A DNA stretch of 64,000 nucleotides from Streptomyces sclerotialus. GTDB taxonomy: Bacteria; Actinomycetota; Actinomycetes; Streptomycetales; Streptomycetaceae. The notes under the pieces were generated by a model, which saw only the letters and a list, made by a program, of their open reading frames with translations, searched no databases and had not been told where the DNA came from. The stretch's first letter is position 1. The number at the start of each line of letters is the position of its first letter. The position numbers and the translations under genes were made by a program. This document shows positions 25,504 through 35,542 of this stretch, one piece after another. The stretch is taken from contig JODX01000001.1 in NCBI GenBank assembly GCA_000719105.1, positions 372,001 through 436,000 of the forward strand, given 5' to 3'.

Positions 25504-26994
25504 ATGTCCAGCACCACCCACTCCACCCGCTCCACCCGCTCCGACGTCATCGTCGCCGGCGCCGGCCCCACCGGCCTGCTCCTGGCCGGTGACCTCGCCG
25601 CCGCCGGTGTCCGGGTCACGCTCCTCGAGAAGCGGTCCCACGGGATCAGCAATCTGACCCGCGCGTTCGCCGTGCACGCCCGCACCCTGGAGCAGCTCGA
25701 CGCCCGCGGGCTCGCCGACGAGCTGGAGGCGAAGGGCCGGCCGGCGGAAGGGGCCCGGCTCTTCGGGCAGCTCACCATCCGGTTCGACACCCTGCCGTCC
25801 CGCTTCCGGCACCTGCTCGTGATCCCGCAGTACGAGGTCGAGAAGGTGCTGGAGCGGCGGGCGGCCGAGGCCGGGGTGTGCTTCCGGTACGAGACCGAGG
25901 TCACCGGCCTCCGGCAGAGCGCCGACGCGGTGGCCATGGACGTCAGGGGCCCGGGGGGTGAGCGGGAGACGCTGACCGCCGCGTACGTCGTCGGGGCCGA
26001 CGGGCACCGCAGCGCCGTGCGGGACGCGGTCGGCCTGCCCTTCCCCGGCCGGTCGGTCATCCGGTCCGTCGTCCTCGCGGACGTACGGCTCGACGAGGTG
26101 CCCGAGGACCTGCTGACCGCGGACGCCGTCGGGGACGCCTTCGCCTTCATCGCGCCCTTCGGCGACGGTTACCACCGGATCGTCGCCTGGGACCGCCGCC
26201 GTGACGTCCCCGACAGCGAACCGCTGGAGCTGGACGAGGTCAGGGCGGTCGTCCGGCGCGCCCTCGGCCGCGACTACGGCATGCACGACGCCCGCTGGAT
26301 GTCCCGCTTCCACAGCGACGAGCGGCAGGTCCCCGACTACCGGGTGGGCCGCGTCTTCCTGGCCGGGGACGCCGCGCACGTCCACAGCCCGGCCGGCGGC
26401 CAGGGCATGAACACCGGGCTCCAGGACGCGGCCAACCTCTCCTGGAAGCTGGCCGCGGTCGTCGGGGGTCACGCGGACCCGGCCCTGCTCGACACCTACC
26501 AGGCCGAACGTCATCCGGTCGGCAGGTCCGTGCTCCGCAGCAGCGGCGGGATCGTCCGGCTGGCGATGGCCAAGTACCCGTGGACGCGGGCGTTCCGCGC
26601 CGCCCTCACCACGTTCCTCGACCACGTGGGCCCGGCCCGCGCCCGGGTGCTCGGGCAGATCACCGGCATCGGGTACAAGTACGCCGCTCCGCGCGGTGCC
26701 CACCCCCTCACCGGCACCCGTGTCCCGGACGTCGCCCTCAAGGGCGGCCGCCTCTACGAGGCCCTGCGCGGCGGCCGGTTCGTGCTCATCACGCCGCGGT
26801 CACCGCAGTGGGACCCGGCACGGGTGGTGCCCGCCCCCGAGGACCGTCTCGCGGTGGAGAGCTGGGCGAGCGAACGGCGCACGACCGTGCTGGTGCGGCC
26901 CGACGGGTACGTGGCCTGGGCGGCGGACGACGGGGAGGCCGACGGGCGGACGGTGACGGCGGCGTGGGCGGCCGCCCTGGGACGCGGGGCGTGA
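25504..26994 (+). CDS. FAD-dependent aromatic monooxygenase
   Basis: 496 residues from ATG 25504 with AGGAGGT upstream. FAD motifs: VAGAGPTGLLLAGDLAAAG with LLEK (dinucleotide fold), VGADGHRSAVR, and FLAGDAAHVHSPAGGQGMN. The C-terminal thioredoxin-like domain ends with VLVRPDGYVAWAADD. This is the UbiH/RdmE/rifampicin-monooxygenase-like class that hydroxylates phenols or polyketides with NAD(P)H and O2. With its own TetR repressor and no biosynthetic cluster nearby, a detoxification role is likely. Confidence 0.93.
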   Translation: MSSTTHSTRSTRSDVIVAGAGPTGLLLAGDLAAAGVRVTLLEKRSHGISNLTRAFAVHARTLEQLDARGLADELEAKGRPAEGARLFGQLTIRFDTLPSRFRHLLVIPQYEVEKVLERRAAEAGVCFRYETEVTGLRQSADAVAMDVRGPGGERETLTAAYVVGADGHRSAVRDAVGLPFPGRSVIRSVVLADVRLDEVPEDLLTADAVGDAFAFIAPFGDGYHRIVAWDRRRDVPDSEPLELDEVRAVVRRALGRDYGMHDARWMSRFHSDERQVPDYRVGRVFLAGDAAHVHSPAGGQGMNTGLQDAANLSWKLAAVVGGHADPALLDTYQAERHPVGRSVLRSSGGIVRLAMAKYPWTRAFRAALTTFLDHVGPARARVLGQITGIGYKYAAPRGAHPLTGTRVPDVALKGGRLYEALRGGRFVLITPRSPQWDPARVVPAPEDRLAVESWASERRTTVLVRPDGYVAWAADDGEADGRTVTAAWAAALGRGA

Positions 26995-26996
26995 CG

Positions 26997-27506
26997 TCAG
27001 GCGCCCGTGCCCCGCACCAGTGCGCGCAGCAGGCCGGCCAACTGGCCGGCCTGCTCCTCGTCCAGGTGGGAGAGCGCCTCCGTCTGGACGGCCAGCCCGG
27101 CGACGACCGCTTCGTCGGCCAGGCGCAGTCCCTCGTCCGTGAGGGTCACCTGGAGTCCCCGCCGGTCGTGCGGGTCGGGGGAGCGGCGGAGCAGGCCCGC
27201 GCGCTCCAGCTTGTCGAGGCGGCCGGTCATGCCGCCCGTGGTGAGCATCAGCGTCGCCGAGAGCTGGCGGGGGGAGAGGGTGTGCGGGGGGCCCGAGCGG
27301 CGCAGGGTGGCCAGGACGTCGAACTCCCCGCGCGAGATGCCGAACCGCGCGTACGCCTTCTCCATCCGGTCGCCCAGCGTCCGGGACAGCCGGTAGATCC
27401 GGCCGAAGACCTCCATGGCGGTGGTGTCCAGGTCGGGCCGGGCCGCCGCCCACTGGTCGATGATCGCGTCGACGGGGTCCTTGCCGGAGCCGGCGGAGTG
27501 GTTCAT
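26997..27506 (-). CDS. MarR-family transcriptional regulator
   Basis: 169 residues. Winged helix: ISRGEFDVLATLRRSG, LSPRQLSATLMLTTGGMTGRLDKLERAGLLRR and DPHDRRGLQVTLTDEG. Divergent from the EamA transporter with a strong palindrome between. It ends 2 bp from the monooxygenase stop, so the two modules are packed tail to tail without a terminator. No clear ribosome site before ATG 27506. Confidence 0.92.
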   Translation of the reverse strand: MNHSAGSGKDPVDAIIDQWAAARPDLDTTAMEVFGRIYRLSRTLGDRMEKAYARFGISRGEFDVLATLRRSGPPHTLSPRQLSATLMLTTGGMTGRLDKLERAGLLRRSPDPHDRRGLQVTLTDEGLRLADEAVVAGLAVQTEALSHLDEEQAGQLAGLLRALVRGTGA

Positions 27507-27544
27507 GAGGTGAGTATCCGCCGGTCCGCCGGTCCGCCGCAAGA

Positions 27545-27568
27545 AAGCAACTTGTGGGCAAGTTGCTT
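27545..27568. promoter_or_regulatory. MarR operator
   Basis: Perfect 10-bp arms AAGCAACTTG and CAAGTTGCTT around TGGG. A second degenerate site (AAGCTAGTTG ... GAGCAAGT) follows at 27575-27593. They lie between the MarR start and the EamA start and probably block both promoters. Confidence 0.78.
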
Positions 27569-27637
27569 AGCGGTAAGCTAGTTGCGAGCAAGTCGATATA
27601 CGACCCATGCCGCCGTGACCTCGCGAAGGGCACACCC

Positions 27638-28615
27638 ATGACCGCGAACCGCCGCTCCGCCCCCCTCGGGCTCATCGCCCTCACCGCCCTCGCCCCCGTC
27701 TCCTGGGGCACCACCTACGCCGTCACCACCGAGTTCCTCCCGGCGGACCGCCCCCTGTTCACGGCGCTGGTGCGGGCCCTGCCCGCCGGGCTGCTGCTGC
27801 TCGCCCTCGCCCGGGTGCTGCCCCGGGGCGCCTGGTGGGGGAAGTCGGTGGTCCTGGGCGCGCTGAACATCGGTGCCTTCTTCCCGCTGCTGTTCCTCTC
27901 GGCGTACCGGCTGCCGGGCGGGATGGCCGCGGTCGTCGGCTCGGTGGGCCCGCTGTTCGTCGCCGGGCTGGCCGCCGTACTGCTGGGCGAACGCCCGTCC
28001 GTGCGCACGCTGCTCACCGGTGTCGCCGCGGCCCTCGGGGTGAGCCTGGTCGTGCTCAGGGCGGCGGGCGCGCTCGACACCGTCGGCGTGCTCGCGGCGC
28101 TCGCCTCCACCGCCTGCATGTCCACCGGCACCGTGCTCACCAAGCGCTGGGGCCGCCCCGAGGGCGTCGGCCCGCTCGCGCTCACCGGCTGGCAGCTCAC
28201 CGCGGGCGGACTGCTGATCGCGCCCCTCGCCCTCCTGGTGGAAGGCGCCCCGCCCGCGCTGGACGGCCCGGCGGTCGGCGGTTACCTGTACCTCGCGCTG
28301 GCGAACACGGCGGTCGCGTACTGGCTGTGGTTCCGCGGCATCGGACGGCTCACCGCCACCCAGGCCACCTTCCTCGGACCGCTCTCCCCGCTCACGGCGG
28401 CCGCCGTCGGCTGGGCCGCGCTCGGCCAGGCGCTGACCCCCGTCCAGCTCGCCGGCATGGCGCTGGCGTTCGGGGCGACGGTCCTCGGGCAGCTCCGGCC
28501 CCGTACCGCCGGTACCGATGCCCGGTTCCGCGGCCGGGTGCTCGTGGATTCGCGGAAACATGGCCTTGACACCCCCGGACCGGCCACCGGAGCCTTGGGC
28601 AGAACCCGCTCGTGA
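27638..28615 (+). CDS. EamA/DMT-family transporter
   Basis: 325 residues, about ten membrane helices in two EamA repeats (LGLIALTALAPVSWGTTYAV...; VGGYLYLALANTAVAYWLWF...). Repeat ends GERPSVRTLLTGVAAALGVSLVV and LGQALTPVQLAGMALAFGATVL match the family. It is likely an exporter of metabolites or drugs, controlled by the divergent MarR. ATG 27638 follows GAAGGG. The last 40 residues are polar and cytoplasmic. Confidence 0.92.
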   Translation: MTANRRSAPLGLIALTALAPVSWGTTYAVTTEFLPADRPLFTALVRALPAGLLLLALARVLPRGAWWGKSVVLGALNIGAFFPLLFLSAYRLPGGMAAVVGSVGPLFVAGLAAVLLGERPSVRTLLTGVAAALGVSLVVLRAAGALDTVGVLAALASTACMSTGTVLTKRWGRPEGVGPLALTGWQLTAGGLLIAPLALLVEGAPPALDGPAVGGYLYLALANTAVAYWLWFRGIGRLTATQATFLGPLSPLTAAAVGWAALGQALTPVQLAGMALAFGATVLGQLRPRTAGTDARFRGRVLVDSRKHGLDTPGPATGALGRTRS

Positions 28616-28658
28616 CCGCCTAGGACGCTCACCGTCCGTTTCCGGCGAAGGAGTCGGC

Positions 28659-30044
28659 GTGGCCGGACAGGCACCTCCCGTACGCGCATCCACGCCACCC
28701 GTACGCGGCCCCGGACCATCCCTACCGCCACGCGGGACCGCGGGTCTCTACCCCACCACCGGTGAACTCGCCGAGCGCGCCCGGCACCTGGTCGCGTCGC
28801 GTCCCGGCCTGCTGCGGCTGGCCGCCGTCGGCTCCTCGCGCGCGGGCCGCCCGCTGTGGCTGCTGTCCGCCGGACACGGACGGCGCCACGTGCTCACGGT
28901 CGCCGGAGCCCACTCCAACGAACCCGTCGGCGGCGCCTCCGCGCTCCGCCTCGCCGAACGCCTCGCCCTCGACCCCGCGCCGCTCGACGCCCTCGACTGC
29001 ACCTGGCACATCCTGTTCTGCCTGGACCCCGACGGCATGAGCCTGAGCGAGCGCCACGGCTGGCCGTACCGGGGGTGGCGCGTCGAGCGCTACTACCGGC
29101 ACTTCTACCGGCAGCGGTTCACCTGCCAGCCGGAGTTCCGGCCCGCCGGGGACCGGGTGCGGGAGCCCCTGCCCGAGTCCGAGGCGCTCGTGGGGCTGCT
29201 CGACGAGCTGCGTCCCGCCGTCCAGTTCTCGCTGCACGGCGTCGAAGTAGGCGGAACCTTCCTGCAGTTGACCCGGAGCGTCCCCGGTGCGGCCCGGACG
29301 TTCCGCGAACTCGCGGGGAACCTGCGGATCCCGGTGGAGTACCGGCCCTTCGACGGCATGGACTGGTTCGTCGAGGGGCCCGGCGTCCTGGTGCTGTCCG
29401 GCGGTCCGGAACCCGCCGACGAGCGCGACGCCTCCGGCTTCCTCTCCGAGGTGACCTGGACGTACCCCATGCGGCACGGCACCGTCTCCGCGGTGATCGA
29501 GGCCCCGATGTGGGCGGCGGACGCCGTGAGCGACCCCCGGCGCACGGCCGCGCCCGAGGAACAGATCGCCCGGGTGAGCCGGACCCTGCTGGAACGCTGC
29601 GAGCAGGTGGAGGCGGCCCTCGGCCCCGACCCCGGCTCGCGCGAGGCGGTGCCCGCCGTGCTCCTGCCGTACGACGCGGCCGCCCGCGAGCTGCTCGGCG
29701 TCGGCCCCGCCATCGTGCACACCTGGAAGAGCTACCTCGCGGACGGCCTCGGCGGCGTCGGGCTCGCCACGACCGCCGGCAACTCCGTCTCCCTCGACAT
29801 CGCGGCCCGGCGCATCCCCCTGCGTGCGGCGGCGATGCTGCGGCAGGCCCTCGGTGAGCCGCCCGCCGACCCGGTGGCCGCGGTCGCGCTCGACGGCCTG
29901 GTGCGCGCCTGGTCCCGCGAGCTGGAGACCTCCTTCGGGGCCCGCTGGCTGCCCGTCCGCCGGCAGACCGCCCTCCACGTCCACACCATGCTGCGGCTGG
30001 CCCGCCTGCTGCTGGGCCCGGACACGAGAGAGGGCGCCCGGTGA
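28659..30044 (+). CDS. M14-family zinc carboxypeptidase
   Basis: 461 residues from GTG 28659 with AAGGAG upstream. Zinc site HxxE in VAGAHSNEPVGG and the third ligand in QFSLHGVEVGG are seen; ERYYRHFYRQRF lies between. No signal peptide is seen, so it may be cytoplasmic, acting on peptides or on an amide conjugate. The gap from the EamA stop is 43 bp and the two may be co-transcribed, but a functional link is not clear. The stop is inside a terminator hairpin. Confidence 0.85.
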   Translation: MAGQAPPVRASTPPVRGPGPSLPPRGTAGLYPTTGELAERARHLVASRPGLLRLAAVGSSRAGRPLWLLSAGHGRRHVLTVAGAHSNEPVGGASALRLAERLALDPAPLDALDCTWHILFCLDPDGMSLSERHGWPYRGWRVERYYRHFYRQRFTCQPEFRPAGDRVREPLPESEALVGLLDELRPAVQFSLHGVEVGGTFLQLTRSVPGAARTFRELAGNLRIPVEYRPFDGMDWFVEGPGVLVLSGGPEPADERDASGFLSEVTWTYPMRHGTVSAVIEAPMWAADAVSDPRRTAAPEEQIARVSRTLLERCEQVEAALGPDPGSREAVPAVLLPYDAAARELLGVGPAIVHTWKSYLADGLGGVGLATTAGNSVSLDIAARRIPLRAAAMLRQALGEPPADPVAAVALDGLVRAWSRELETSFGARWLPVRRQTALHVHTMLRLARLLLGPDTREGAR

Positions 30045-30058
30045 ACCACCGGGCGCCC
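30032..30058. terminator. hairpin covering the M14 peptidase stop
   Basis: Perfect 11-bp stem GGGCGCCCGGT / ACCGGGCGCCC with loop GAACC, and the TGA stop in the arm and loop. Confidence 0.75.
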
Positions 30059-30116
30059 GTCGCCGCGTGAGGCGCTCCCGCTGCTTCGTCGCCGCGTGAG
30101 GCGCTCCTGCTACTTC
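30059..30116. repeat. 29-bp tandem duplication at the pepN 3' end
   Basis: Two copies beginning GTCGCCGCGTGAGGCGCTCC (30059-30087, 30088-30116), two mismatches. The second copy contains the pepN stop codon (CTA, read TAG). Confidence 0.85.
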
Positions 30117-32683
30117 GCCGCCGCGTCCGCCGCCTGCGCCTTCAGCGCCCGCTCCACGCCCGCGCGGGACTCGGAGACGAGCCGGCGCAGGGCCGGGCTC
30201 GGCTCGGTGGCCGACAGCCAGGCGTCCGTGCGGTCGAGGATCTCCTGCGAGACCTGGACCGACGGGTACAGACCGATGACGATCTGCTGGGCCATCTCGT
30301 GGGAACGGGAGTCCCAGACGTCCTTGGCGGCCTCGAAGTACTTCTCCGCGTAGGGCGCGAGCAGCTCCCGCTGGTCGGTCTGGACGAAGCCGGCGATGAC
30401 CGCCTCCTGCACGGCGTTCGGGAGCTTGTCCGACTCCACGACCGACGCCCAGGCCTCCGCCTTGGCCTCCTCGGTCGGGCGCGCGGCACGGGCCGTGGCC
30501 GCGTGGCGCTCGCCCGCCGCGGTCCGGTCGCGCTCGTACTCGGCTGCGATCTCCGCCTCGTCGTAGCGGCCCACGGCCGCGAGCCGCTGCACGAACGCCC
30601 AGCGCAGCTCGGTGTCGACGGCCAGGCCCTCGACCGTCTGCGAACCGTCCAGCAGGGCCTCCAGGAGGTCGAGCTGCTCCGGCGTGCGCGCGGTCGCGGC
30701 GAAGGCGCGCGCCCAGGCGAGCTGGTGGTCCGACCCGGACGCGGCCGAGCGCAGGTGGGCCAGCGTGGCGTCCGTCCAGCGGGTCAGCAGGGCCCCGCGG
30801 GCCGCCGGGTCGGCGTACAGGTCGATCGCCAGCTTGACCTGCCGGTGCAGCGACTGCACGACACCGATGTCGGACTCCTTGCCGATACCGGAGAGCACCA
30901 GGGACAGGTAGTCGCGGGTGGCGAGCTCGCCGTCCCGGGTCATGTCCCAGGCCGACGCCCAGCACAGCGCGCGCGGGAGGGACCACTCGAAGTCGCCGAG
31001 GTGCTCGGTGACGAAGGCGAGGGAGTCCTCGTCGAGGCGGACCTTGGCGTACGACAGGTCGTCGTCGTTGAGCAGGACCACGGCCGGACGGCGCTTGCCC
31101 ACCAGCTCCGGTACGGCGGTCAGCTCGCCGTCCACGTCCAGCTCGACGCGCTCGCCGCGCACCAGCTTGCCGCTCGCCTCGTCGAGGTCGTAGAAGCCGA
31201 CCGCGATGCGGTGCGGGCGCAGGGTGGGCTCGCCCTTGGCGCCGGCGGGCAGGGCGGGGGCCTCCTGGCGGACGCCGAAGGAGGTGATGACACCGTCCGC
31301 GTCCGTCTCGATCTCCGGACGCAGGATGTTGATGCCGGCCGTCTCCAGCCACTTCTTCGACCAGGTCTTCAGATCACGGCCGGAGGTCTCCTCCAGGGCG
31401 CCCAGCAGGTCGGACAGGCGCGTGTTGCCGTACGCGTGCCGCTTGAAGTAGGCCTGCACGCCCCGGAAGAACTCGTCCATGCCGACGTATGCGACGAGCT
31501 GCTTCAGCACGGACGCGCCCTTGGCGTACGTGATGCCGTCGAAGTTGACGAGGACGTCGTCCAGGTCGTTGATCTCCGCCATGATCGGGTGCGTCGACGG
31601 GAGCTGGTCCTGCCGGTAGGCCCACGTCTTCATCTGGTTGGCGAAGGTGGTCCAGGAGTGCGGCCACTTCGAGTCCGGCGCGTACGCCTGGCAGGCGACC
31701 TCGGCGAAGGTGGCGAACGACTCGTTCAGCCACAGGTCGTTCCACCACTCCATGGTGACCAGGTCGCCGAACCACATGTGGGCCAGCTCGTGCAGGATCG
31801 TCGCGGCGCGCGCCTCGTACGACGCGTCCGTCACCTTCGACCGGAACACGTACTGGTCGCGGAAGGTGACCGCGCCCGCGTTCTCCATGGCACCGGCGTT
31901 GAACTCGGGCACGAAGAGCTGGTCGTACTTGGCGAACGGGTAGGCGTAGTCGAACTTCTCCTGGAACCAGTCGAAGCCCTGCCGCGTCACCTCGAAGATC
32001 GCGTCCGCGTCGAGGAACTCGGCGAGCGAGGGACGGCAGTAGATGCCCAGCGGCACGCTCTGCCCGTCCTTCTCGTACACGCTGTGCACCGAGTGGTACG
32101 GGCCCGCGATCAGCGCGGTGATGTACGTGGAGATCCGCGGCGTCGGCTCGAAGTGCCAGACGTGGTCCTTGGGCTCCGGGGTCGGCGAGTTGGACACGAC
32201 CGTCCAGCCCTCCGGCGCCTTCACGGTGAACTGGAAGGTGGCCTTCAGGTCCGGCTGCTCGAAGCTCGCGAACACCCGGCGGGCGTCCGGCACCTCGAAC
32301 TGCGTGTACAGGTACGCCTGGTCGTCCACCGGGTCGACGAACCGGTGCAGGCCCTCGCCGGTGTTGGTGTACGCGCAATCGGCGACGACCCGGAGGATGT
32401 TCCGCCCCTCCAGCAGCCCCGGCAGGGCGATGCGGGAGTCCGCGAAGACCTCGGCGGGGTCGAGGGTGTCGCCGTTGAGGGTCACCTCGTGGACCGTCGG
32501 GGCCACCAGGTCGATGAAGGACTCGGCACCGTTCTCCGCGGCCTCGAAGCGCACCGTGGTCACGGAACGGAACGTCCCGCCCTCCTGCGCGCCGGAGAGG
32601 TCGAGATCGATCTCGTACGAGTCAACGGTGAGCAGCTTCGCCCGCTGCTGCGCCTCTTCACGGGTCAGGTTTGTGCCAGGCAC
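30110..32683 (-). CDS. pepN: aminopeptidase N (M1 family), first copy
   Basis: 857 residues. The exopeptidase GAMEN motif (FNAGAMENAGAVTF) and the zinc site HELAHMWFGDLVTM...NESFATF are intact; the C-terminal helical ERAP-like domain is complete. A cytoplasmic zinc metalloprotease removing N-terminal residues. The GTG start (32683) has GAGGAG 8 nt upstream. Convergent with the M14 gene and followed upstream by a terminator shared with asd. A second pepN lies 12 kb away. Confidence 0.96.
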   Translation of the reverse strand: MPGTNLTREEAQQRAKLLTVDSYEIDLDLSGAQEGGTFRSVTTVRFEAAENGAESFIDLVAPTVHEVTLNGDTLDPAEVFADSRIALPGLLEGRNILRVVADCAYTNTGEGLHRFVDPVDDQAYLYTQFEVPDARRVFASFEQPDLKATFQFTVKAPEGWTVVSNSPTPEPKDHVWHFEPTPRISTYITALIAGPYHSVHSVYEKDGQSVPLGIYCRPSLAEFLDADAIFEVTRQGFDWFQEKFDYAYPFAKYDQLFVPEFNAGAMENAGAVTFRDQYVFRSKVTDASYEARAATILHELAHMWFGDLVTMEWWNDLWLNESFATFAEVACQAYAPDSKWPHSWTTFANQMKTWAYRQDQLPSTHPIMAEINDLDDVLVNFDGITYAKGASVLKQLVAYVGMDEFFRGVQAYFKRHAYGNTRLSDLLGALEETSGRDLKTWSKKWLETAGINILRPEIETDADGVITSFGVRQEAPALPAGAKGEPTLRPHRIAVGFYDLDEASGKLVRGERVELDVDGELTAVPELVGKRRPAVVLLNDDDLSYAKVRLDEDSLAFVTEHLGDFEWSLPRALCWASAWDMTRDGELATRDYLSLVLSGIGKESDIGVVQSLHRQVKLAIDLYADPAARGALLTRWTDATLAHLRSAASGSDHQLAWARAFAATARTPEQLDLLEALLDGSQTVEGLAVDTELRWAFVQRLAAVGRYDEAEIAAEYERDRTAAGERHAATARAARPTEEAKAEAWASVVESDKLPNAVQEAVIAGFVQTDQRELLAPYAEKYFEAAKDVWDSRSHEMAQQIVIGLYPSVQVSQEILDRTDAWLSATEPSPALRRLVSESRAGVERALKAQAADAAAK

Positions 32684-32733
32684 GCGGTCATCTCCTCGGT
32701 ATGTGTGGGTTGCGCCATCCTGCCACGGAGAGT

Positions 32734-32772
32734 AGTGAGGGCGCCCGCCTTAAATCGGCGGGCGCCCTCACT
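32734..32772. terminator. terminator after asd
   Basis: Perfect 16-bp stem AGTGAGGGCGCCCGCC with its complement and a TTAAATC loop, between asd and the pepN start. Confidence 0.88.
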
Positions 32773-32814
32773 CATGTACGGGACTCACGTACGGGACTCA
32801 CATACGGACCGGCG

Positions 32815-33906
<1,092 letters not shown>

Positions 33907-34153
33907 TCATGCGTGGCCTCCCGGCCCACCTGTCCAATCCTTTGGCCGGTCGTCCGAAGGGCGGGACGTTCCTGGCCAGGGACGGAACGCCGCGGACCGG
34001 TCCCCTCGGCCGGACGCTCACCGCGAACGGCCGCCCCGTTCCGCAGGAATCCGCCCCCGGGGGGCCGTGCGCGGGAAGCCGTACGGCGCACCTGCCCGAC
34101 CCCGGCCGTGCCACGCGTGTCCTTCGTCACACAGAAGTCGGCCGGCCTCGGCC

Positions 34154-34190
34154 GAACGTTTCCCGCGCCCCCGGCGTCGTAGGGGAAACG
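34154..34190 (+). promoter_or_regulatory. ECF-type autoregulated promoter
   Basis: GAAC at 34154-34157, a 17-nt spacer, then CGTC at 34175-34178 match the common ECF -35 (GAAC) and -10 (CGTC) pattern. CGTTTCCC (34157-34164) and GGGAAACG (34183-34190) form an inverted repeat around it. The start site would fall near 34185, just ahead of the sigma gene. Confidence 0.6.
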
Positions 34191-34210
34191 CGGCGAGGGG
34201 AGGGGTGTCT

Positions 34211-34732
34211 GTGCTGCGCAGAAAGGCCCGGCGCGACCAGGGGGTGGACGACCCCTTGGACGCGGCCCAGGAGCGGCGGGTGCGGGCGGTGCTCGCGCTC
34301 GGCGGGGTGCCGCAGGCGGACCTGCTGGACGGGGTACAGCAGGTCCGGCTGCGGCTCCTGGAGCGGGCCGCGAGCGGACGCGAGGCGCCGCGGGACGTGT
34401 CCGCGTGGGCGGCGGTCGTCGCCTCGAACCTGGCGATGGACTGGCACCGCGCCAAGCGCCGCCAGGAGCGGATCGGCGAGCGGCTGGCCGCGCTGCGGCA
34501 GCCCGTGCACCCCTCGGGTGAGGAGTCCAGCGTGCTCTCGCTGGCCGTCGCCCGTGGTCTGGACGAGCTGCCCGACGCCCAGCGGCAGGTCGTCGTGCTG
34601 CGGTTCTACGCCGATCTGCCCGTGCGCGGGATCGCCGAGGAGCTGGGCATCCCCGAGGGCACGGTCAAGAGCAGGCTCCACTCGGCGGTCCGTGCCCTGC
34701 GGGCCCGCCTGCACGAGGACGAGGTGGTGTGA
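34211..34732 (+). CDS. ECF-family RNA polymerase sigma factor
   Basis: 173 residues from GTG 34211 (GGAGGGG upstream). Region 2: DVSAWAAVVASNLAMDWHRAKRR. Region 4: LPDAQRQVVVLRFYADLPVRGIAEELGIPEGTVKSRLHSAV. No extra ligand domain. The next gene encodes a single-span membrane protein starting 1 bp after its stop, a typical sigma/anti-sigma arrangement. GTG 34205 is an alternative start with poor spacing. Confidence 0.92.
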   Translation: MLRRKARRDQGVDDPLDAAQERRVRAVLALGGVPQADLLDGVQQVRLRLLERAASGREAPRDVSAWAAVVASNLAMDWHRAKRRQERIGERLAALRQPVHPSGEESSVLSLAVARGLDELPDAQRQVVVLRFYADLPVRGIAEELGIPEGTVKSRLHSAVRALRARLHEDEVV

Positions 34733-34733
34733 C

Positions 34734-35480
34734 GTGGCCTCCCGGAACGACGACCGGTACGAAGGCGTGGACGCGCTGATGGCCGCGATCACGGACGAGC
34801 CGCTGCCCGAGGGCGCCCTCGACGATCCGCGCGCCGCGGCGGAGCACCGGGCGGCGCTGGCCGACGTGGCGCTGCTGCGGGAGCAGCTGGGACTGATCGG
34901 GGACACGCTCGCCGAGGCACCGGCGGCGCACACGGAGGCGGAGGTCCGGCGCCTTCCCGCCCGTAACCCCACCGCCCACAGCCGACGCCGGCGCCCGTTC
35001 GCGCTCGCCCTGCGCACCCTCGCCGCCGCGGCGGCCGCCACCGTGGTGGTCGGCATGGGCGGCTGGCTGATCGCCCAGGGCGGGGCCGGGGACGACTCGG
35101 GAAGCGGGGCGAGCAGCGCCGACCAGGCGAAGACGGAGGACGCGAACGAATCGCGGACCGCCGCCGGATACGTGGCCTGCGCCCGGCTCATCGTCGAGGG
35201 CACTGTCGCACGCGTGGAGCCGGTGCCCGGGACCGGTCAGGACCGGATCACCGTGGACGTCGAACGGCACTACAAGCCGGAGAAGGGCGAGGACGAGGTC
35301 GTCTTCCCCATGGACGAGAACGTCGATCCCCGGCTCCGTGAGGGCGACCACGTCCTGATCGGCATCTCGGGCGACGAGGCCACGCCCGACATCTGGACCG
35401 TCGGGGAGGAGGACATCGCCGACGAGCGCGCCTGGATCCTGGGCGCGCTGCCCGAGTCGGAGTCCCTCGGGTGCGAGTGA
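34734..35480 (+). CDS. single-span membrane protein, probable sigma-factor regulator
   Basis: 248 residues from GTG 34734. An acidic cytoplasmic N-terminus (about 95 residues), one helix LAAAAAATVVVGMGGWLIAQ, then an extracytoplasmic domain with two Cys (YVACARL and the C-terminal SLGCE). The N-terminus lacks a HxxxCxxC zinc motif, so it is not a ZAS anti-sigma. Its overlap-like linkage to the sigma gene still suggests it restrains the sigma factor. Function is inferred from position. Confidence 0.8.
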   Translation: MASRNDDRYEGVDALMAAITDEPLPEGALDDPRAAAEHRAALADVALLREQLGLIGDTLAEAPAAHTEAEVRRLPARNPTAHSRRRRPFALALRTLAAAAAATVVVGMGGWLIAQGGAGDDSGSGASSADQAKTEDANESRTAAGYVACARLIVEGTVARVEPVPGTGQDRITVDVERHYKPEKGEDEVVFPMDENVDPRLREGDHVLIGISGDEATPDIWTVGEEDIADERAWILGALPESESLGCE

Positions 35481-35490
35481 GAGACGCGAA

Positions 35491-35520
35491 GGGCGGGCGC
35501 CCGTGACCGGACGCCCGCCC
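35491..35520. terminator. bidirectional hairpin
   Basis: GGGCGGGCG / CGCCCGCCC, 9-bp stem with a 12-nt loop, between the convergent sigma-operon and protease genes. Confidence 0.65.
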
Positions 35521-35542
35521 CATGGGAACCACTCCTACTGCG

